Below, piece after piece: positions 1 through 9,321 of a stretch of 64,000 nt of DNA. How positions within the stretch are numbered: position 1 is the stretch's first letter; every line of letters starts with the position of its first letter. This DNA is from Burkholderiaceae bacterium 16 (GTDB lineage Bacteria > Pseudomonadota > Gammaproteobacteria > Burkholderiales > Burkholderiaceae). Location of the stretch: contig JYOD01000009.1 in NCBI GenBank assembly GCA_000955785.1, positions 1 through 64,000 of the forward strand. Reading direction: 5' to 3'. Below the pieces are notes generated by a model that saw only the letters and a list, made by a program, of their open reading frames with translations, did no database searches and was not told the DNA's origin. Position numbers and translations under genes: made by a program.

Positions 1-326
1 ATCTCGATCGGCGCCGAGACTTGCGGATTGCTGTCACCGAGCCAGCTGATGCTCGAGTTCCAGTTGCCCACGTAGAAGCCGCTCGAATGCGCGTAGTCAA
101 ACCCGCCCTGGATGGCCGGGCGGCGGTTGGTCTGCATCAAGCCGCGATAGCGATACTCACTGGCCAAGGTCACGTTGGCGGTGAAGGTGTGCGGCGAGGC
201 TTCGGCGGCGGCAGCGGCGTCGGCAGGTGCACCGCCCTCCTGCGCGCTGCTCTGGGCGAATGCTGCGGGGGTGAGCCCGCAAAGCACAACTGCACTGGCG
301 CTGACTGCAAGGGCCAACTTCTTCAT
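1..326 (-). CDS. TIGR02001-type putative outer-membrane porin/beta-barrel protein, N-terminal part (cut by window start)
   Basis: The first 108 codons are visible; the C-terminus lies outside the window. Residues 1-24 form a classical Sec signal peptide (MKKLALAV..., cleavage likely after AFA). The mature part begins with an Ala-rich linker and then a beta-strand stretch with S-E-Y-x-Y-R-G and G-G-F-D-Y, which is the N-terminal signature of the TIGR02001/TorF family of outer-membrane proteins with no assigned substrate. The start is ATG at 326 with an AGGAGAG-like site just upstream. It is transcribed divergently from ubiK across a 377-base gap. Family call is by recognition of the motif only; function is not known. 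Confidence 0.75.
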   Translation of the reverse strand, partial: MKKLALAVSASAVVLCGLTPAAFAQSSAQEGGAPADAAAAAEASPHTFTANVTLASEYRYRGLMQTNRRPAIQGGFDYAHSSGFYVGNWNSSISWLGDSNPQVSAPIE

Positions 327-703
327 GGGTTTGCTCTCCTTTTCCTCTGGCTCGGTATTTGTGTGTTTAAGAAAGATTTGCGAAACGACACTCCCGCCAC
401 CATTACTGCAACTGCCGTGCCAGGCTGAAAACGATGATTACAAATTATTATTTGTGCCCATATAGACGCTTTAAATGACTGTACTGGCTGGCTCCCGGCG
501 AGCGCAGTAACGTTAAAAGGTGTTACCAGCCCGCGCCGGCGCTTTCCCGGCGACGCCTGAAGCGCGATAATCGGCCCATGCCGGCGGCAAGTGCCGTGCG
601 CGCACCGCCTTCGTCCGCACCCCATTACGGTGCACCGCGATGCTGCACGCCGAATCCGCTCACCCAATTACACGCACCAAGGCGGTGCAAAAGGAGAATC
701 ACA
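327..703. other. Divergent intergenic region between porin-like gene and ubiK
   Basis: No convincing gene. The stretch 360-480 is markedly AT-richer than its surroundings and is the likely promoter zone for the minus-strand porin-like gene. It contains a 16-base inverted repeat at 440-455 (arms ACAAAT/ATTTGT). The GC-rich half next to ubiK holds nothing recognisable other than the ubiK ribosome binding site AAGGAG at 691-696. Confidence 0.5.
440..455. promoter_or_regulatory. AT-rich palindrome ACAAAT-TATT-ATTTGT
   Basis: Perfect 6-base arms around a 4-base spacer, 114 bases upstream of the porin-like start codon, in a local AT-rich patch of an otherwise GC-rich sequence. It could be a regulator site or simply part of an AT-rich promoter. 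No specific regulator is suggested. Confidence 0.3.
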
Positions 704-967
704 ATGAAGCCCACCGACCTGTTCAACGATTTCCAGGCCAAGATCAGCGAGGCCTTGCGCAACTCGCCCGCCAAGGACATCGAGAAAAACGTGCGCAGCA
801 TGATGACGCAAGGGTTTTCCAAGCTCGACCTGGTCACCCGCGAGGAATTCGATGTGCAATCGCAGGTGCTGGCGCGCACCCGCGCGCGGCTAGAAGAACT
901 GGAAGCCCGCGTGCAGGCGCTGGAAAGCCGCGCGGCAGGCGGGTCCGACACGCCTGTTTCCGGCTGA
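704..967 (+). CDS. ubiK: Ubiquinone biosynthesis accessory factor UbiK (BMFP/YqiC family)
   Basis: An 87-residue protein of the membrane-fusogenic BMFP family. UbiK is known to bind UbiJ in the cytosolic Ubi complex that completes ubiquinone (coenzyme Q) synthesis under air. The N-terminal half (LFNDFQAKISEAL...DIEKNVRSMM...FSKLDLVTREEFDVQ) is the family core; residues 52-80 form a heptad-rich coiled coil (LARTRARLEELEARVQALE) that drives trimerisation. The start at 704 is chosen because AAGGAG sits 7-8 bases upstream; longer in-frame starts lack a site. It is followed by a terminator and then comM, a frequent neighbour in betaproteobacteria. Confidence 0.88.
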   Translation: MKPTDLFNDFQAKISEALRNSPAKDIEKNVRSMMTQGFSKLDLVTREEFDVQSQVLARTRARLEELEARVQALESRAAGGSDTPVSG

Positions 968-1030
968 AGCCCTTGCTAAGCCGCACGCTCGCCCAGGTGG
1001 TCAGATGAACCTGGGCCAAGATCCCGACCG

Positions 1031-1058
1031 ATGGCCGCCGTATTCCGGCGGCCATTTT
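1031..1058 (+). terminator. Rho-independent terminator after ubiK
   Basis: ATGGCCGCCG, loop TATTC, CGGCGGCCAT, then TTTT-C-G-TT. The 10-base stem is perfect, and it lies between the ubiK stop and the comM start. Confidence 0.75.
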
Positions 1059-1090
1059 CGTTAACACATCCTTGACGCTTTCGGAGTGAG

Positions 1091-2635
1091 ATGAGCCTCG
1101 CACTGCTGCGTAGCCGCGCGTTGACCGGCCTTGAGGCACCGCTGGTATCGGTCGAGGTGCACCTGGCCAACGGCCTTCCCGCCTTCACGATCGTCGGGCT
1201 GGCCGATACCGAGGTGCGTGAAAGCCGTGAGCGGGTCCGCGCGACCATCCTCAACAGCCGCTTCGAGTTTCCCAGCCGGCGGATCACGGTAAACCTGGCC
1301 CCCGCGGATTTGCCCAAGGTACTTCGTCGCTTCGACCTGCCGATCGCACTCGGCATCCTGGCCGCCAGTGGCCAGGTTCCGCTGGACGGGCTGGATGCCA
1401 GCGAGTTCGCCGGCGAGTTGTCGCTATCCGGGGAATTGCGCCCCGTGCGCGGGGCGCTGGCCATGGCAATGAGCCTGGGGCGCGACAACGCCGCGCGGCA
1501 GATATCGGGCGCAGGCCCGCCCCGCACTTTCGTGGTAGCCGCAGAAAATGCTCCGGAAGCCGCCTTGAACGACGGGGTCACGGTCTATGGAGCACGCTCC
1601 CTGTTGGAAGTCTGCGCTCACCTGGGCCCCCTGCCGGACGCCCGGCTGGCGCGTGCGGAACCGCTTGCGCAGATCGGCGAAGGCGAGCCTGCCGGTCCGG
1701 ACATGCGCGACGTCCGGGGCCAGCCGCAAGCGCGCCGTGCCATGGAAATCGCGGCCGCCGGACTGCACTCGGCCCTGCTGGTCGGACCGCCTGGCACTGG
1801 CAAATCCATGCTGGCGCAGCGCTTTCCCGGCCTTCTGCCGCCGATGACGCTGGAGGAAGCGCTGGAATGCGCCGCGGTGCAGAGCCTCACCGCCGCCGGC
1901 TTCCACCCCGCCCGCTGGCGCGAGCGGCCCTACCGGTCGCCGCACCACACCGCTTCGGCGGCGGCGCTGGTGGGCGGTGGCAGCAATCCTCGCCCCGGCG
2001 AGATCTCGCTGGCCCATCAAGGCGTGCTGTTCCTGGATGAACTGCCGGAATTCGACCGCCGGGTGCTGGAGGTCCTGCGCGAGCCCCTCGAATCGGGCCG
2101 CGTCACCATCTCGCGCGCCACGCGCCAGGCCGACTTCCCCGCCCGGTTCCAGTTTGTCGCCGCCATGAATCCCTGCCCGTGCGGCTACCTGGGACACCCG
2201 TCGCGTCCCTGCCGCTGCACGCCGGACCAGGTGCTGCGCTATCAGTCCAGGCTGTCGGGGCCGCTGCTCGACCGGATCGACCTGCAAGTGGAGGTACCTG
2301 CCCAGGATCAGCGCGAAATGCTCGATGGCCCTCCCGGCGAGTCCAGCGCCGAGGTGCGCCAGCGCGTGCTGGCCGCCCGCGCCCTGCAGCACGCGCGCCA
2401 GGGCAAACCCAACGCGGCGCTCTCAGGACGTGAGATCGACGAGCACTGTCCGCTCACGCCCGAGGCGCAAGCCTTGCTGCGCGGCGCCATGACCAAGCTG
2501 GCCTGGTCGGCGCGCGCCTATTTCCGGGCGCTGAAGATCGCCCGCACGATTGCCGACCTGGCGGGAGCCGAGCTATTGCAGCCCAGCCATGTGGGCGAGG
2601 CCATCCAGTACCGGCGGGCGCTGCGTACGCCGTAG
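1091..2635 (+). CDS. comM: YifB/ComM family AAA+ ATPase (Mg-chelatase-like)
   Basis: 514 residues, the usual length for the family. The N-terminal ChlI-like domain (about 1-190) contains the PAFTIVGLADTEVRESRERV block; the AAA+ module follows with Walker A GPPGTGKS (about 233-240) and Walker B LFLDELPEF (about 315-323); a C-terminal Mg-chelatase-associated helical domain ends the protein (SARAYFRALKIARTIADL). ComM is known as a hexameric helicase that promotes branch migration and integration of incoming DNA during natural transformation. The gene stands alone behind a terminator. Natural competence in this organism cannot be judged from this window. Confidence 0.92.
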   Translation: MSLALLRSRALTGLEAPLVSVEVHLANGLPAFTIVGLADTEVRESRERVRATILNSRFEFPSRRITVNLAPADLPKVLRRFDLPIALGILAASGQVPLDGLDASEFAGELSLSGELRPVRGALAMAMSLGRDNAARQISGAGPPRTFVVAAENAPEAALNDGVTVYGARSLLEVCAHLGPLPDARLARAEPLAQIGEGEPAGPDMRDVRGQPQARRAMEIAAAGLHSALLVGPPGTGKSMLAQRFPGLLPPMTLEEALECAAVQSLTAAGFHPARWRERPYRSPHHTASAAALVGGGSNPRPGEISLAHQGVLFLDELPEFDRRVLEVLREPLESGRVTISRATRQADFPARFQFVAAMNPCPCGYLGHPSRPCRCTPDQVLRYQSRLSGPLLDRIDLQVEVPAQDQREMLDGPPGESSAEVRQRVLAARALQHARQGKPNAALSGREIDEHCPLTPEAQALLRGAMTKLAWSARAYFRALKIARTIADLAGAELLQPSHVGEAIQYRRALRTP

Positions 2636-2659
2636 CAACGGCGCGCGTCCGGTTCGCAC

Positions 2660-2830
2660 TCAGCCACGCCGGGGCGGAGGCACCGCCACCGGCGGCTCCG
2701 TCGGCGGCGGTGGGTGTTCGATGGGTGGGAGATCGGGCGGAATGCCCGGCGGCGGCGGCTCCTCGTCCGGCGGCACGGTATGGGCCGGGCGTGCATGCAA
2801 CCTGGCCTGCAGGGTGGAAGAGCTTCGCAT
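2660..2830 (-). CDS. Small proline-rich protein of unknown function (56 aa)
   Basis: A short reading frame from ATG at 2830 to TGA at 2660. It has a strong ribosome binding site (GGAGG five bases upstream), which is the best evidence that it is real. After a basic N-terminus (MRSSSTLQARLHARP) the protein is dominated by proline and glutamate (PPDEEPPPPGIPP, EHPPPPTEPP). There is no signal peptide or membrane segment, and I recognise no domain. It sits alone between comM (converging) and lysE. Low complexity means it could be a chance frame, but the Shine-Dalgarno spacing argues otherwise. Confidence 0.5.
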   Translation of the reverse strand: MRSSSTLQARLHARPAHTVPPDEEPPPPGIPPDLPPIEHPPPPTEPPVAVPPPRRG

Positions 2831-2935
2831 TGCTTACCTCCGCTTGGGTCGTCCTACCTATTGAAGCAAACGCACCTGCGGGAAGCTAGCGCCAGATCGG
2901 CAGAGCGGGCCGGCGCGGATGCCGGCCCCGCTTCT

Positions 2936-3586
2936 TCAAGCCGGATGGCGCCGGACGAAGAACAGCGCGGTGCCCACGGCCACCAGCACGCTGCCGAAGA
3001 TCCGGTTCTGCCAGCGCACCGCGCGCGCATTGCGCAACAGGCCGCGCATGCGCGAGGCCAGCAACGCGTAGCCATGCATCACCACCAGGTCCACGGCGCA
3101 CATCGTCACGGCCAGGATGGCGAGCTGGGGCGCGAGCGCATGGGCCGGGTCGATGAACTGCGGCAGCACCGCGACCATGAAGATGATGCCTTTGGGATTA
3201 GTCACATTGGTCAGCAAGCCGGTGGCGAAACGGCGGCGCGGGCTCAGCGCTGCAACGCGCGGCGCCTCCTGGCCCTGCGCCGCCTCATCCGGGGCGCTAT
3301 CCACGCGGGCGCGCCACTGCTGCACGCCGATGTAGATCAGGTAGAGCGCACCGATCGTCTTGACCACGGCGAACGCATGCTCGGACGCCAGCAGCAGCGC
3401 GCCCAGGCCGCCGCCGGCCACCAGCAGGATGATCACCAGGCCGGTCTGCAAGCCGAAGATCGTAGTGGTGGTCTTGCGCAGCCCGTACGACAGGCCATGG
3501 CTCATCGACAGCACCGCCCCCGAACCCGGCGAAACGGCAATCACCCAACAGGCCGCGAAATAAGCCAGCCAAACTTCCCAACGCAT
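2936..3586 (-). CDS. LysE/RhtB family amino acid exporter
   Basis: 216 residues with the typical six membrane segments. The N-terminal signature is YFAACWVIAVSPGSGAVLSMSHGLSYGLRK, where the SPGP-like motif (here SPGSGA) is diagnostic for the LysE/RhtB superfamily; residues GLLTNVTNPKGIIFM form the second conserved block. Members export amino acids (lysine, homoserine, threonine, leucine) by proton antiport across the inner membrane. The substrate cannot be assigned here. The gene is monocistronic, and a GC-rich hairpin without a clear T tract lies just downstream (about 2909-2935). Confidence 0.85.
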   Translation of the reverse strand: MRWEVWLAYFAACWVIAVSPGSGAVLSMSHGLSYGLRKTTTTIFGLQTGLVIILLVAGGGLGALLLASEHAFAVVKTIGALYLIYIGVQQWRARVDSAPDEAAQGQEAPRVAALSPRRRFATGLLTNVTNPKGIIFMVAVLPQFIDPAHALAPQLAILAVTMCAVDLVVMHGYALLASRMRGLLRNARAVRWQNRIFGSVLVAVGTALFFVRRHPA

Positions 3587-3661
3587 GAATGAACTCCCTT
3601 GAACGGACTGATCGGCCCGCGCACTGCGGGCCGGCTAAAGCGCAATAAAGCTCGGTAGAGC

Positions 3662-4261
3662 TTAAAACGGATGAAAACCGGTGAGGAACTGGTCGACCTG
3701 CTCCGCCTGGCGCTGGTCGCGCGCGGCATCGCCGGCCTCCAGCACAACCGCCTGGTAGACGTGCACACCGGAAGCCACCAGCCGCGCCGTCAGCCTGCGA
3801 GGCGACTGGTCCTGCGGCGAGACCGCAGCCACCTGCACCTCCACGCCGTCAAGCGCCACGGCGGGTGTCGCGGCCGACATCACCTTCACCTTGCGCGTCT
3901 TGACCGCTTCCGCGGGGTGGGGACCGAGGTTGCCAAGCAACCCCGCCTGCATCGATTCAAGCGCGGCCTGCCGCAACGCGGCATCGTCGGCGGGCAAGGT
4001 CACCACGCCAACGGCGAACAGGGTTTCGTCGATCCGGGCCGCGTCCATCGTCATCGGCAGCTTGCGCCCGGCAATGGCCACTTCGCGGGCGGCGCCGCTT
4101 GGCTTGCCCGGATAGAGCGCGGCGTACGCGCCTTCGTTGGACTGAATGGTGCGCCAGTCATAGCGCGGCGAGCAGGCGATCAGCGTGGCGCCGAGCGCGG
4201 TCACGGCGAGGGCGATGGCAAGCGAGGACGGTAACAAGCGGGAAAACCGGCGGTGGGACAT
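3662..4261 (-). CDS. Putative lipoprotein, conserved hypothetical
   Basis: 199 residues from ATG 4261. A longer in-frame start exists, but it would place a non-hydrophobic 54-residue tail before the export signal. Residues 1-30 form a lipoprotein signal peptide with charged RR, a hydrophobic core and the lipobox LIAC (Cys30). The mature part starts SPRYDWRTI and has no recognisable enzymatic motif. It ends in FHPF. It is likely anchored in a membrane facing the periplasm. I cannot assign a function. It is divergent from the thioredoxin-fold gene at 4435. Confidence 0.6.
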   Translation of the reverse strand: MSHRRFSRLLPSSLAIALAVTALGATLIACSPRYDWRTIQSNEGAYAALYPGKPSGAAREVAIAGRKLPMTMDAARIDETLFAVGVVTLPADDAALRQAALESMQAGLLGNLGPHPAEAVKTRKVKVMSAATPAVALDGVEVQVAAVSPQDQSPRRLTARLVASGVHVYQAVVLEAGDAARDQRQAEQVDQFLTGFHPF

Positions 4262-4434
4262 CTCGACAGTGGGTACGGCAGCGTGCGGCAACGGTTCGGC
4301 GGATATTGCCGGGGACAGTGCCCGGGATTGTGCGATCCCGCATCCTGGGTGCGCAGGCGCGGCACCACGGATGCGGACGGAAGCCGCTATTATCGGGGAA
4401 CCTGCGTGCCAGCGCGCATCCACATTGCCAGCCC

Positions 4435-4977
4435 ATGCAAATCCCGTCGCCAGGCCTCCCGTCAGTCCCGTCCATGCCGCAACCGCGCCGGACGCCCGCC
4501 CGCCGTGCCTTGCGCACCGCGGCGGCGGTGATGGGTGCCCTCATGGTCACGACAAGCCATGGCGCCTTGGCCGCCAGCACCCACCTGCCCGCGGCAACCG
4601 ACCTGGCCGCCCAGGCCAAGGCAGCGGCCACCCGCGGCGAACCGCTGGTGGTGCTGGTCACGCTGCCCGACTGCGTTTACTGCGAAACGGTGCGCCGCAA
4701 CTATCTCGGCCCGCAGGCCGCGGCGGGCGAGATCGTGGCGCGGGAGCTCGACATGACCGCCAACACGCCGCTGCGCAATGCGGATGGCAGCATGACCACG
4801 GCGCGTGAATGGGCTCGCAGCCGCAACGTAACGGTGGCGCCCACGGTGCTCTTCCTGGACGCGCGCGGCCGCTCGCTGGCCACCCCGTTGCGCGGCATGC
4901 AGCCTGACTTCTACGGTGCCTACCTGGAACAGGCGCTGGATAAGGCCCGCTCGGCGCTGGCCGCCACGCCGGACTGA
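4435..4977 (+). CDS. Periplasmic thioredoxin-fold protein with CxxC
   Basis: 180 residues. After an Arg-rich N-terminus and a hydrophobic segment (about 27-47, export signal ending ALA) comes a thioredoxin-fold domain with the redox pair C80-V-Y-C83 preceded by LVTLPD. A cis-proline region is visible in VTVAPTVLFLD. It resembles SoxW/DsbE-like thiol-disulfide proteins that reduce cysteines in the periplasm. An alternative start at 4474 would shorten the N-terminus by 13 residues. A second thioredoxin-family gene follows at 5113, so the two may act in the same redox relay. Confidence 0.65.
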   Translation: MQIPSPGLPSVPSMPQPRRTPARRALRTAAAVMGALMVTTSHGALAASTHLPAATDLAAQAKAAATRGEPLVVLVTLPDCVYCETVRRNYLGPQAAAGEIVARELDMTANTPLRNADGSMTTAREWARSRNVTVAPTVLFLDARGRSLATPLRGMQPDFYGAYLEQALDKARSALAATPD

Positions 4978-5003
4978 ACTGCGGCGGACGGCCCGCCATG
5001 CAC

Positions 5004-5036
5004 GCCCGCGCTGCGGCTAATCGCCGCAGCGCGGGC
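5004..5036 (+). terminator. Long GC-rich hairpin between the two thioredoxin-fold genes
   Basis: A 14-base perfect stem (GCCCGCGCTGCGGC and its complement) around the loop TAATC, starting 27 bases after the stop of the upstream gene. It lacks a T tract, so it may act as a weak or bidirectional terminator or protect the 3' end of the mRNA. Confidence 0.45.
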
Positions 5037-5112
5037 GCCTCCTTGCATGCATCAGGCAGCGCCGCGGCAGCGGCAGTAGAATAGCGCCTTGTCTTACCTG
5101 TCGGCGAGCATC

Positions 5113-5667
5113 ATGACGACCTCCACTTCCCCAACCGCCCCTCCCGCGGCAAGCCCGGCCCGGCGCAAGCTCTGGCCCGCGATTGCCGCCGTGCTGCTGG
5201 TTGCCGTGCTGGGCTGGTTCGGCTACCGCGCCATCGCCCCAGCCAATGCCGCACCGCCCGCCACCTTTACGCTGCTGTCGGGCGAGAAGGTCAGCACCGC
5301 CGATCTCAAGGGCAAGGTCTACCTGGTCAACTTCTGGGCCACCAGTTGCGTCACCTGCGTCAAGGAAATGCCGGACATGGTCAAGACCTATGACAAATTC
5401 AAGGACAAAGGCCTGGAGTTCGTGGCGGTGGCAATGAGCTACGACCCGCCGATGTACGTGATGAACTATGCGCAAACCCGCAAGTTGCCGTTCAAGGTGG
5501 CGATGGACTCCGACGGCGCGGCGGCCAAGGCTTTCGGCGAGGTGCAACTGACTCCGACCACCTTTGTGATCGATAAGGACGGCCGCATCCTCAAGCGCTA
5601 TGTCGGCGAACCGGAGTGGGATGCGCTGCACAAGCTGCTCGACGGCGCGCTCGCCAAGGCGGCCTGA
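5113..5667 (+). CDS. TlpA/ResA-type membrane-anchored thiol-disulfide oxidoreductase
   Basis: 184 residues. A single N-terminal membrane anchor (about 20-42, LWPAIAAVLLVAVLGWFGY) holds a periplasmic thioredoxin domain with the motif WATSC79VTC82VKEMP and the cis-Pro block LTPTTFVID. TlpA/ResA proteins keep periplasmic cysteines reduced, for example during cytochrome c or CuA maturation. The ATG at 5113 is preferred over an upstream TTG at 5089. The gene ends shortly before a good terminator. No cytochrome maturation genes lie nearby, so the client is unknown. Confidence 0.8.
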   Translation: MTTSTSPTAPPAASPARRKLWPAIAAVLLVAVLGWFGYRAIAPANAAPPATFTLLSGEKVSTADLKGKVYLVNFWATSCVTCVKEMPDMVKTYDKFKDKGLEFVAVAMSYDPPMYVMNYAQTRKLPFKVAMDSDGAAAKAFGEVQLTPTTFVIDKDGRILKRYVGEPEWDALHKLLDGALAKAA

Positions 5668-5694
5668 TCCGCGCAGCCCGCCCGAATCCGCCAG

Positions 5695-5721
5695 AAAGGT
5701 GCCTTCCATGGCACCTTTTTT
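5695..5721 (+). terminator. Rho-independent terminator after the TlpA-like gene
   Basis: AAAGGTGCC, loop TTCCAT, GGCACCTTT continuing into a T6 run. A 9-base perfect stem; it separates the redox gene from the helicase promoter. Confidence 0.85.
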
Positions 5722-5766
5722 AATGCGGCAGCCCCCACGCAACGGCCCCGGCCTTGCACAGTTCGC

Positions 5767-5782
5767 CTGTATGGATATACAG
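5767..5782. promoter_or_regulatory. LexA (SOS) box upstream of the UvrD-family helicase
   Basis: CTGTATGGATATACAG fits CTGT-N8-ACAG exactly and is close to the E. coli SOS consensus including the AT-rich centre. It lies 70 bases before the proposed GTG start. An ATG inside the box (5771) is in frame with the helicase, but a start there would put the operator inside the gene, which argues for the downstream start. Confidence 0.8.
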
Positions 5783-5851
5783 TTACCGGCAGTTTTCCCC
5801 GCCCATGCCGGCCAGCGCACTTGCACGCCCGGCATCCCCAAAGGCCCTGCC

Positions 5852-7969
5852 GTGTTACTCGATCCCGATCCCAGCGCCGTGCTTTGCGATGCACCCGCCA
5901 ACAGGCAGGATGCCTGCGCCACGCCCGCCTACCTGTCCACCCTGAACCCGGAACAGCGCGCGGCCGTGACCCACGAGCCTGCCGCGCCGCTGCTGATCAT
6001 CGCCGGCGCCGGCTCGGGCAAGACCAACACGCTGGCGCACCGGGTCGCGCACCTGGTGCTGGGCGGCACCGATCCGCGCCGCATCCTGCTGCTGACGTTC
6101 TCGCGCCGCGCGGCGTCGGAGATGGGGCGGCGGGTCGAGCGCATCGTGGATCAGGCGCTCGGCATGCAGACCTCCGGCGCGGGCCGCGCCGCGCTGACGT
6201 GGTCGGGCACCTTCCACGCCATCGGCGCGCGCCTGTTGCGCGAGTACGCCGAGACGCTCGGCCTGTCGCCCAGCTTCACCATCTGCGATCGCGGCGATGC
6301 CGCCGATCTGATGAATGTGGTGCGCCATGACCTTGGCCTGTCCACGCAAGCCTCGCGTTTCCCGCGCAAGGAAACCTGCCTGTCGATCTACTCGCGCGTG
6401 GTCAACACGCAGGCCCCGCTGGAAGACGTGCTCAAGCAATGGTTCCCGCGCTATGCCATGTGGACGGATGCGCTGCGCGGGCTGTTCGCCGGCTATGTGG
6501 AAGCCAAGCAGAAGCAGCAGGTGCTCGACTACGACGACCTGCTGCTCTACTGGGCGCAGGCCCTGGCCGAACCCGTGCTGGCGCAGGACATGGGCGCGCG
6601 CTTCGACCATGTGCTGGTGGACGAGTACCAGGACACCAATGCGCTGCAGGCCGCCATCCTGCTCGCGCTCAAGCCCGACGGACGCGGCCTGACCGTGGTG
6701 GGTGACGATGCCCAGTCGATCTATGCCTTCCGTGGCGCCACGGTGCGCAACATCCTCGATTTCCCCGGACAGTTCACACCGGCCGCGGACATGGTCACGC
6801 TGTCGCAGAACTACCGCTCGACCCAGCCCATCCTGGCCGCCGCCAATGCGGTGATCGGCCTGGCGGCCGAACGCTATACCAAGGACCTGTGGTCGGAGCG
6901 CGGCTCGGCCGAGAAGCCGGAGATCGTCGTGGTCAACGACGAAGCGGACCAGGCCCGCTACGTGGTCGAGCAGATCCTGGCGCGGCGCGAGGCCGGGCTG
7001 GCGCTGCTGTCGCAGGCCGTGCTGTTCCGCGCCGCCGACCACAGCGCGCAGCTCGAGATCGAGCTGGTCCGGCGCAACATCCCCTTCGTCAAGTTCGGCG
7101 GCCTGAAATTCCTGGAATCCACGCACGTAAAGGATGTGCTGGCGGTCGTACGCTGGCTGGAAAATCCGCGCGACCGCATGGCGGGCTTCCGCAGCCTGCA
7201 GCTATTGCCCGGCGTGGGACCAAAAACCGCCGCGCGTGCGCTGGACGCGGTGGAAATCGCCACCGAGCCGATGTTCGCGCTGGAATCCTTCGACGCACCG
7301 CCGGCCGCTGCCGAGGCATGGCCCGATCTGCTGGCGCTGGCGCGCAGCCTGATGGCGCCGGCCGCGCCGTGGCCCTCGGCCTTCGAACAGGTGGTGGCGT
7401 GGTACCAGCCGCATCTGGAACGCCTGCACGACGACGCTCCCGCACGCGCGGCCGATCTCCAGCAACTGGAACGGATCGCCGCCACCTACGCCTCGCGCGA
7501 GCGCTTCCTGACCGAACTCACGCTCGACCCGCCGGATGCGTCGAGCGACGAATCCGGCGTGCCGCTGCGCGACGAGGATTACCTGATCCTGTCGACCATC
7601 CACTCGGCCAAGGGCCAGGAATGGAAGGCGGTCTACGTGCTAAACGCCGTCGACGGCTGCATGCCTTCGGACCTGGCCACCGGCACCACCGAGGAAATCG
7701 AGGAAGAGCGCCGCCTGCTGTATGTGGCGATGACCCGCGCCCGCGACCACCTCGACATCGTGGTGCCGCAGCGCTTCTATGTGCACCAGCAAACCGGCTA
7801 CGGGGATCGCCACGTCTACGCTTCGCGCACGCGCTTCCTGCCCAACCGGGTGATGCCGCTGTTCCACAGCCGCGCCTGGCCGCCACCCCCACCGGTGGCG
7901 GACGCGCCAGCCAGGGCGCCATTGCCCAGGCTCGACCTGGCTGGGCGCATGCGGGATATGTGGCGATGA
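5852..7969 (+). CDS. UvrD/PcrA-like superfamily 1 ATP-dependent DNA helicase
   Basis: 705 residues with the GTG start at 5852. The upstream in-frame ATG at 5771 overlaps a LexA box. Helicase motifs appear in order: Q motif and Walker A (LNPEQRAAVTH, GAGSGKT), Walker B VDEYQDTN, motif III DDAQSIYAFRGA, motif IV QNYRSTQ, motif V STIHSAKGQEWKAVY and motif VI LLYVAMTRARDHLDI. Such 3'-5' helicases act in nucleotide excision and mismatch repair or clear recombination intermediates. The C-terminal tail of canonical UvrD is short here, so it may be a paralogue and not UvrD itself. SOS induction is inferred from the LexA box. Start choice is moderately certain. Confidence 0.88.
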   Translation: MLLDPDPSAVLCDAPANRQDACATPAYLSTLNPEQRAAVTHEPAAPLLIIAGAGSGKTNTLAHRVAHLVLGGTDPRRILLLTFSRRAASEMGRRVERIVDQALGMQTSGAGRAALTWSGTFHAIGARLLREYAETLGLSPSFTICDRGDAADLMNVVRHDLGLSTQASRFPRKETCLSIYSRVVNTQAPLEDVLKQWFPRYAMWTDALRGLFAGYVEAKQKQQVLDYDDLLLYWAQALAEPVLAQDMGARFDHVLVDEYQDTNALQAAILLALKPDGRGLTVVGDDAQSIYAFRGATVRNILDFPGQFTPAADMVTLSQNYRSTQPILAAANAVIGLAAERYTKDLWSERGSAEKPEIVVVNDEADQARYVVEQILARREAGLALLSQAVLFRAADHSAQLEIELVRRNIPFVKFGGLKFLESTHVKDVLAVVRWLENPRDRMAGFRSLQLLPGVGPKTAARALDAVEIATEPMFALESFDAPPAAAEAWPDLLALARSLMAPAAPWPSAFEQVVAWYQPHLERLHDDAPARAADLQQLERIAATYASRERFLTELTLDPPDASSDESGVPLRDEDYLILSTIHSAKGQEWKAVYVLNAVDGCMPSDLATGTTEEIEEERRLLYVAMTRARDHLDIVVPQRFYVHQQTGYGDRHVYASRTRFLPNRVMPLFHSRAWPPPPPVADAPARAPLPRLDLAGRMRDMWR

Positions 7970-7992
7970 GCCGCCGTTGACAGCAGGCTGCC

Positions 7993-9317
<1,325 letters not shown>

Positions 9318-9321
<4 letters not shown>

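Noticed and set aside
2714..3592. 292-codon plus-strand frame over lysE
   Set aside because: Overlaps a clear LysE family gene; translation has no domain-like sequence.
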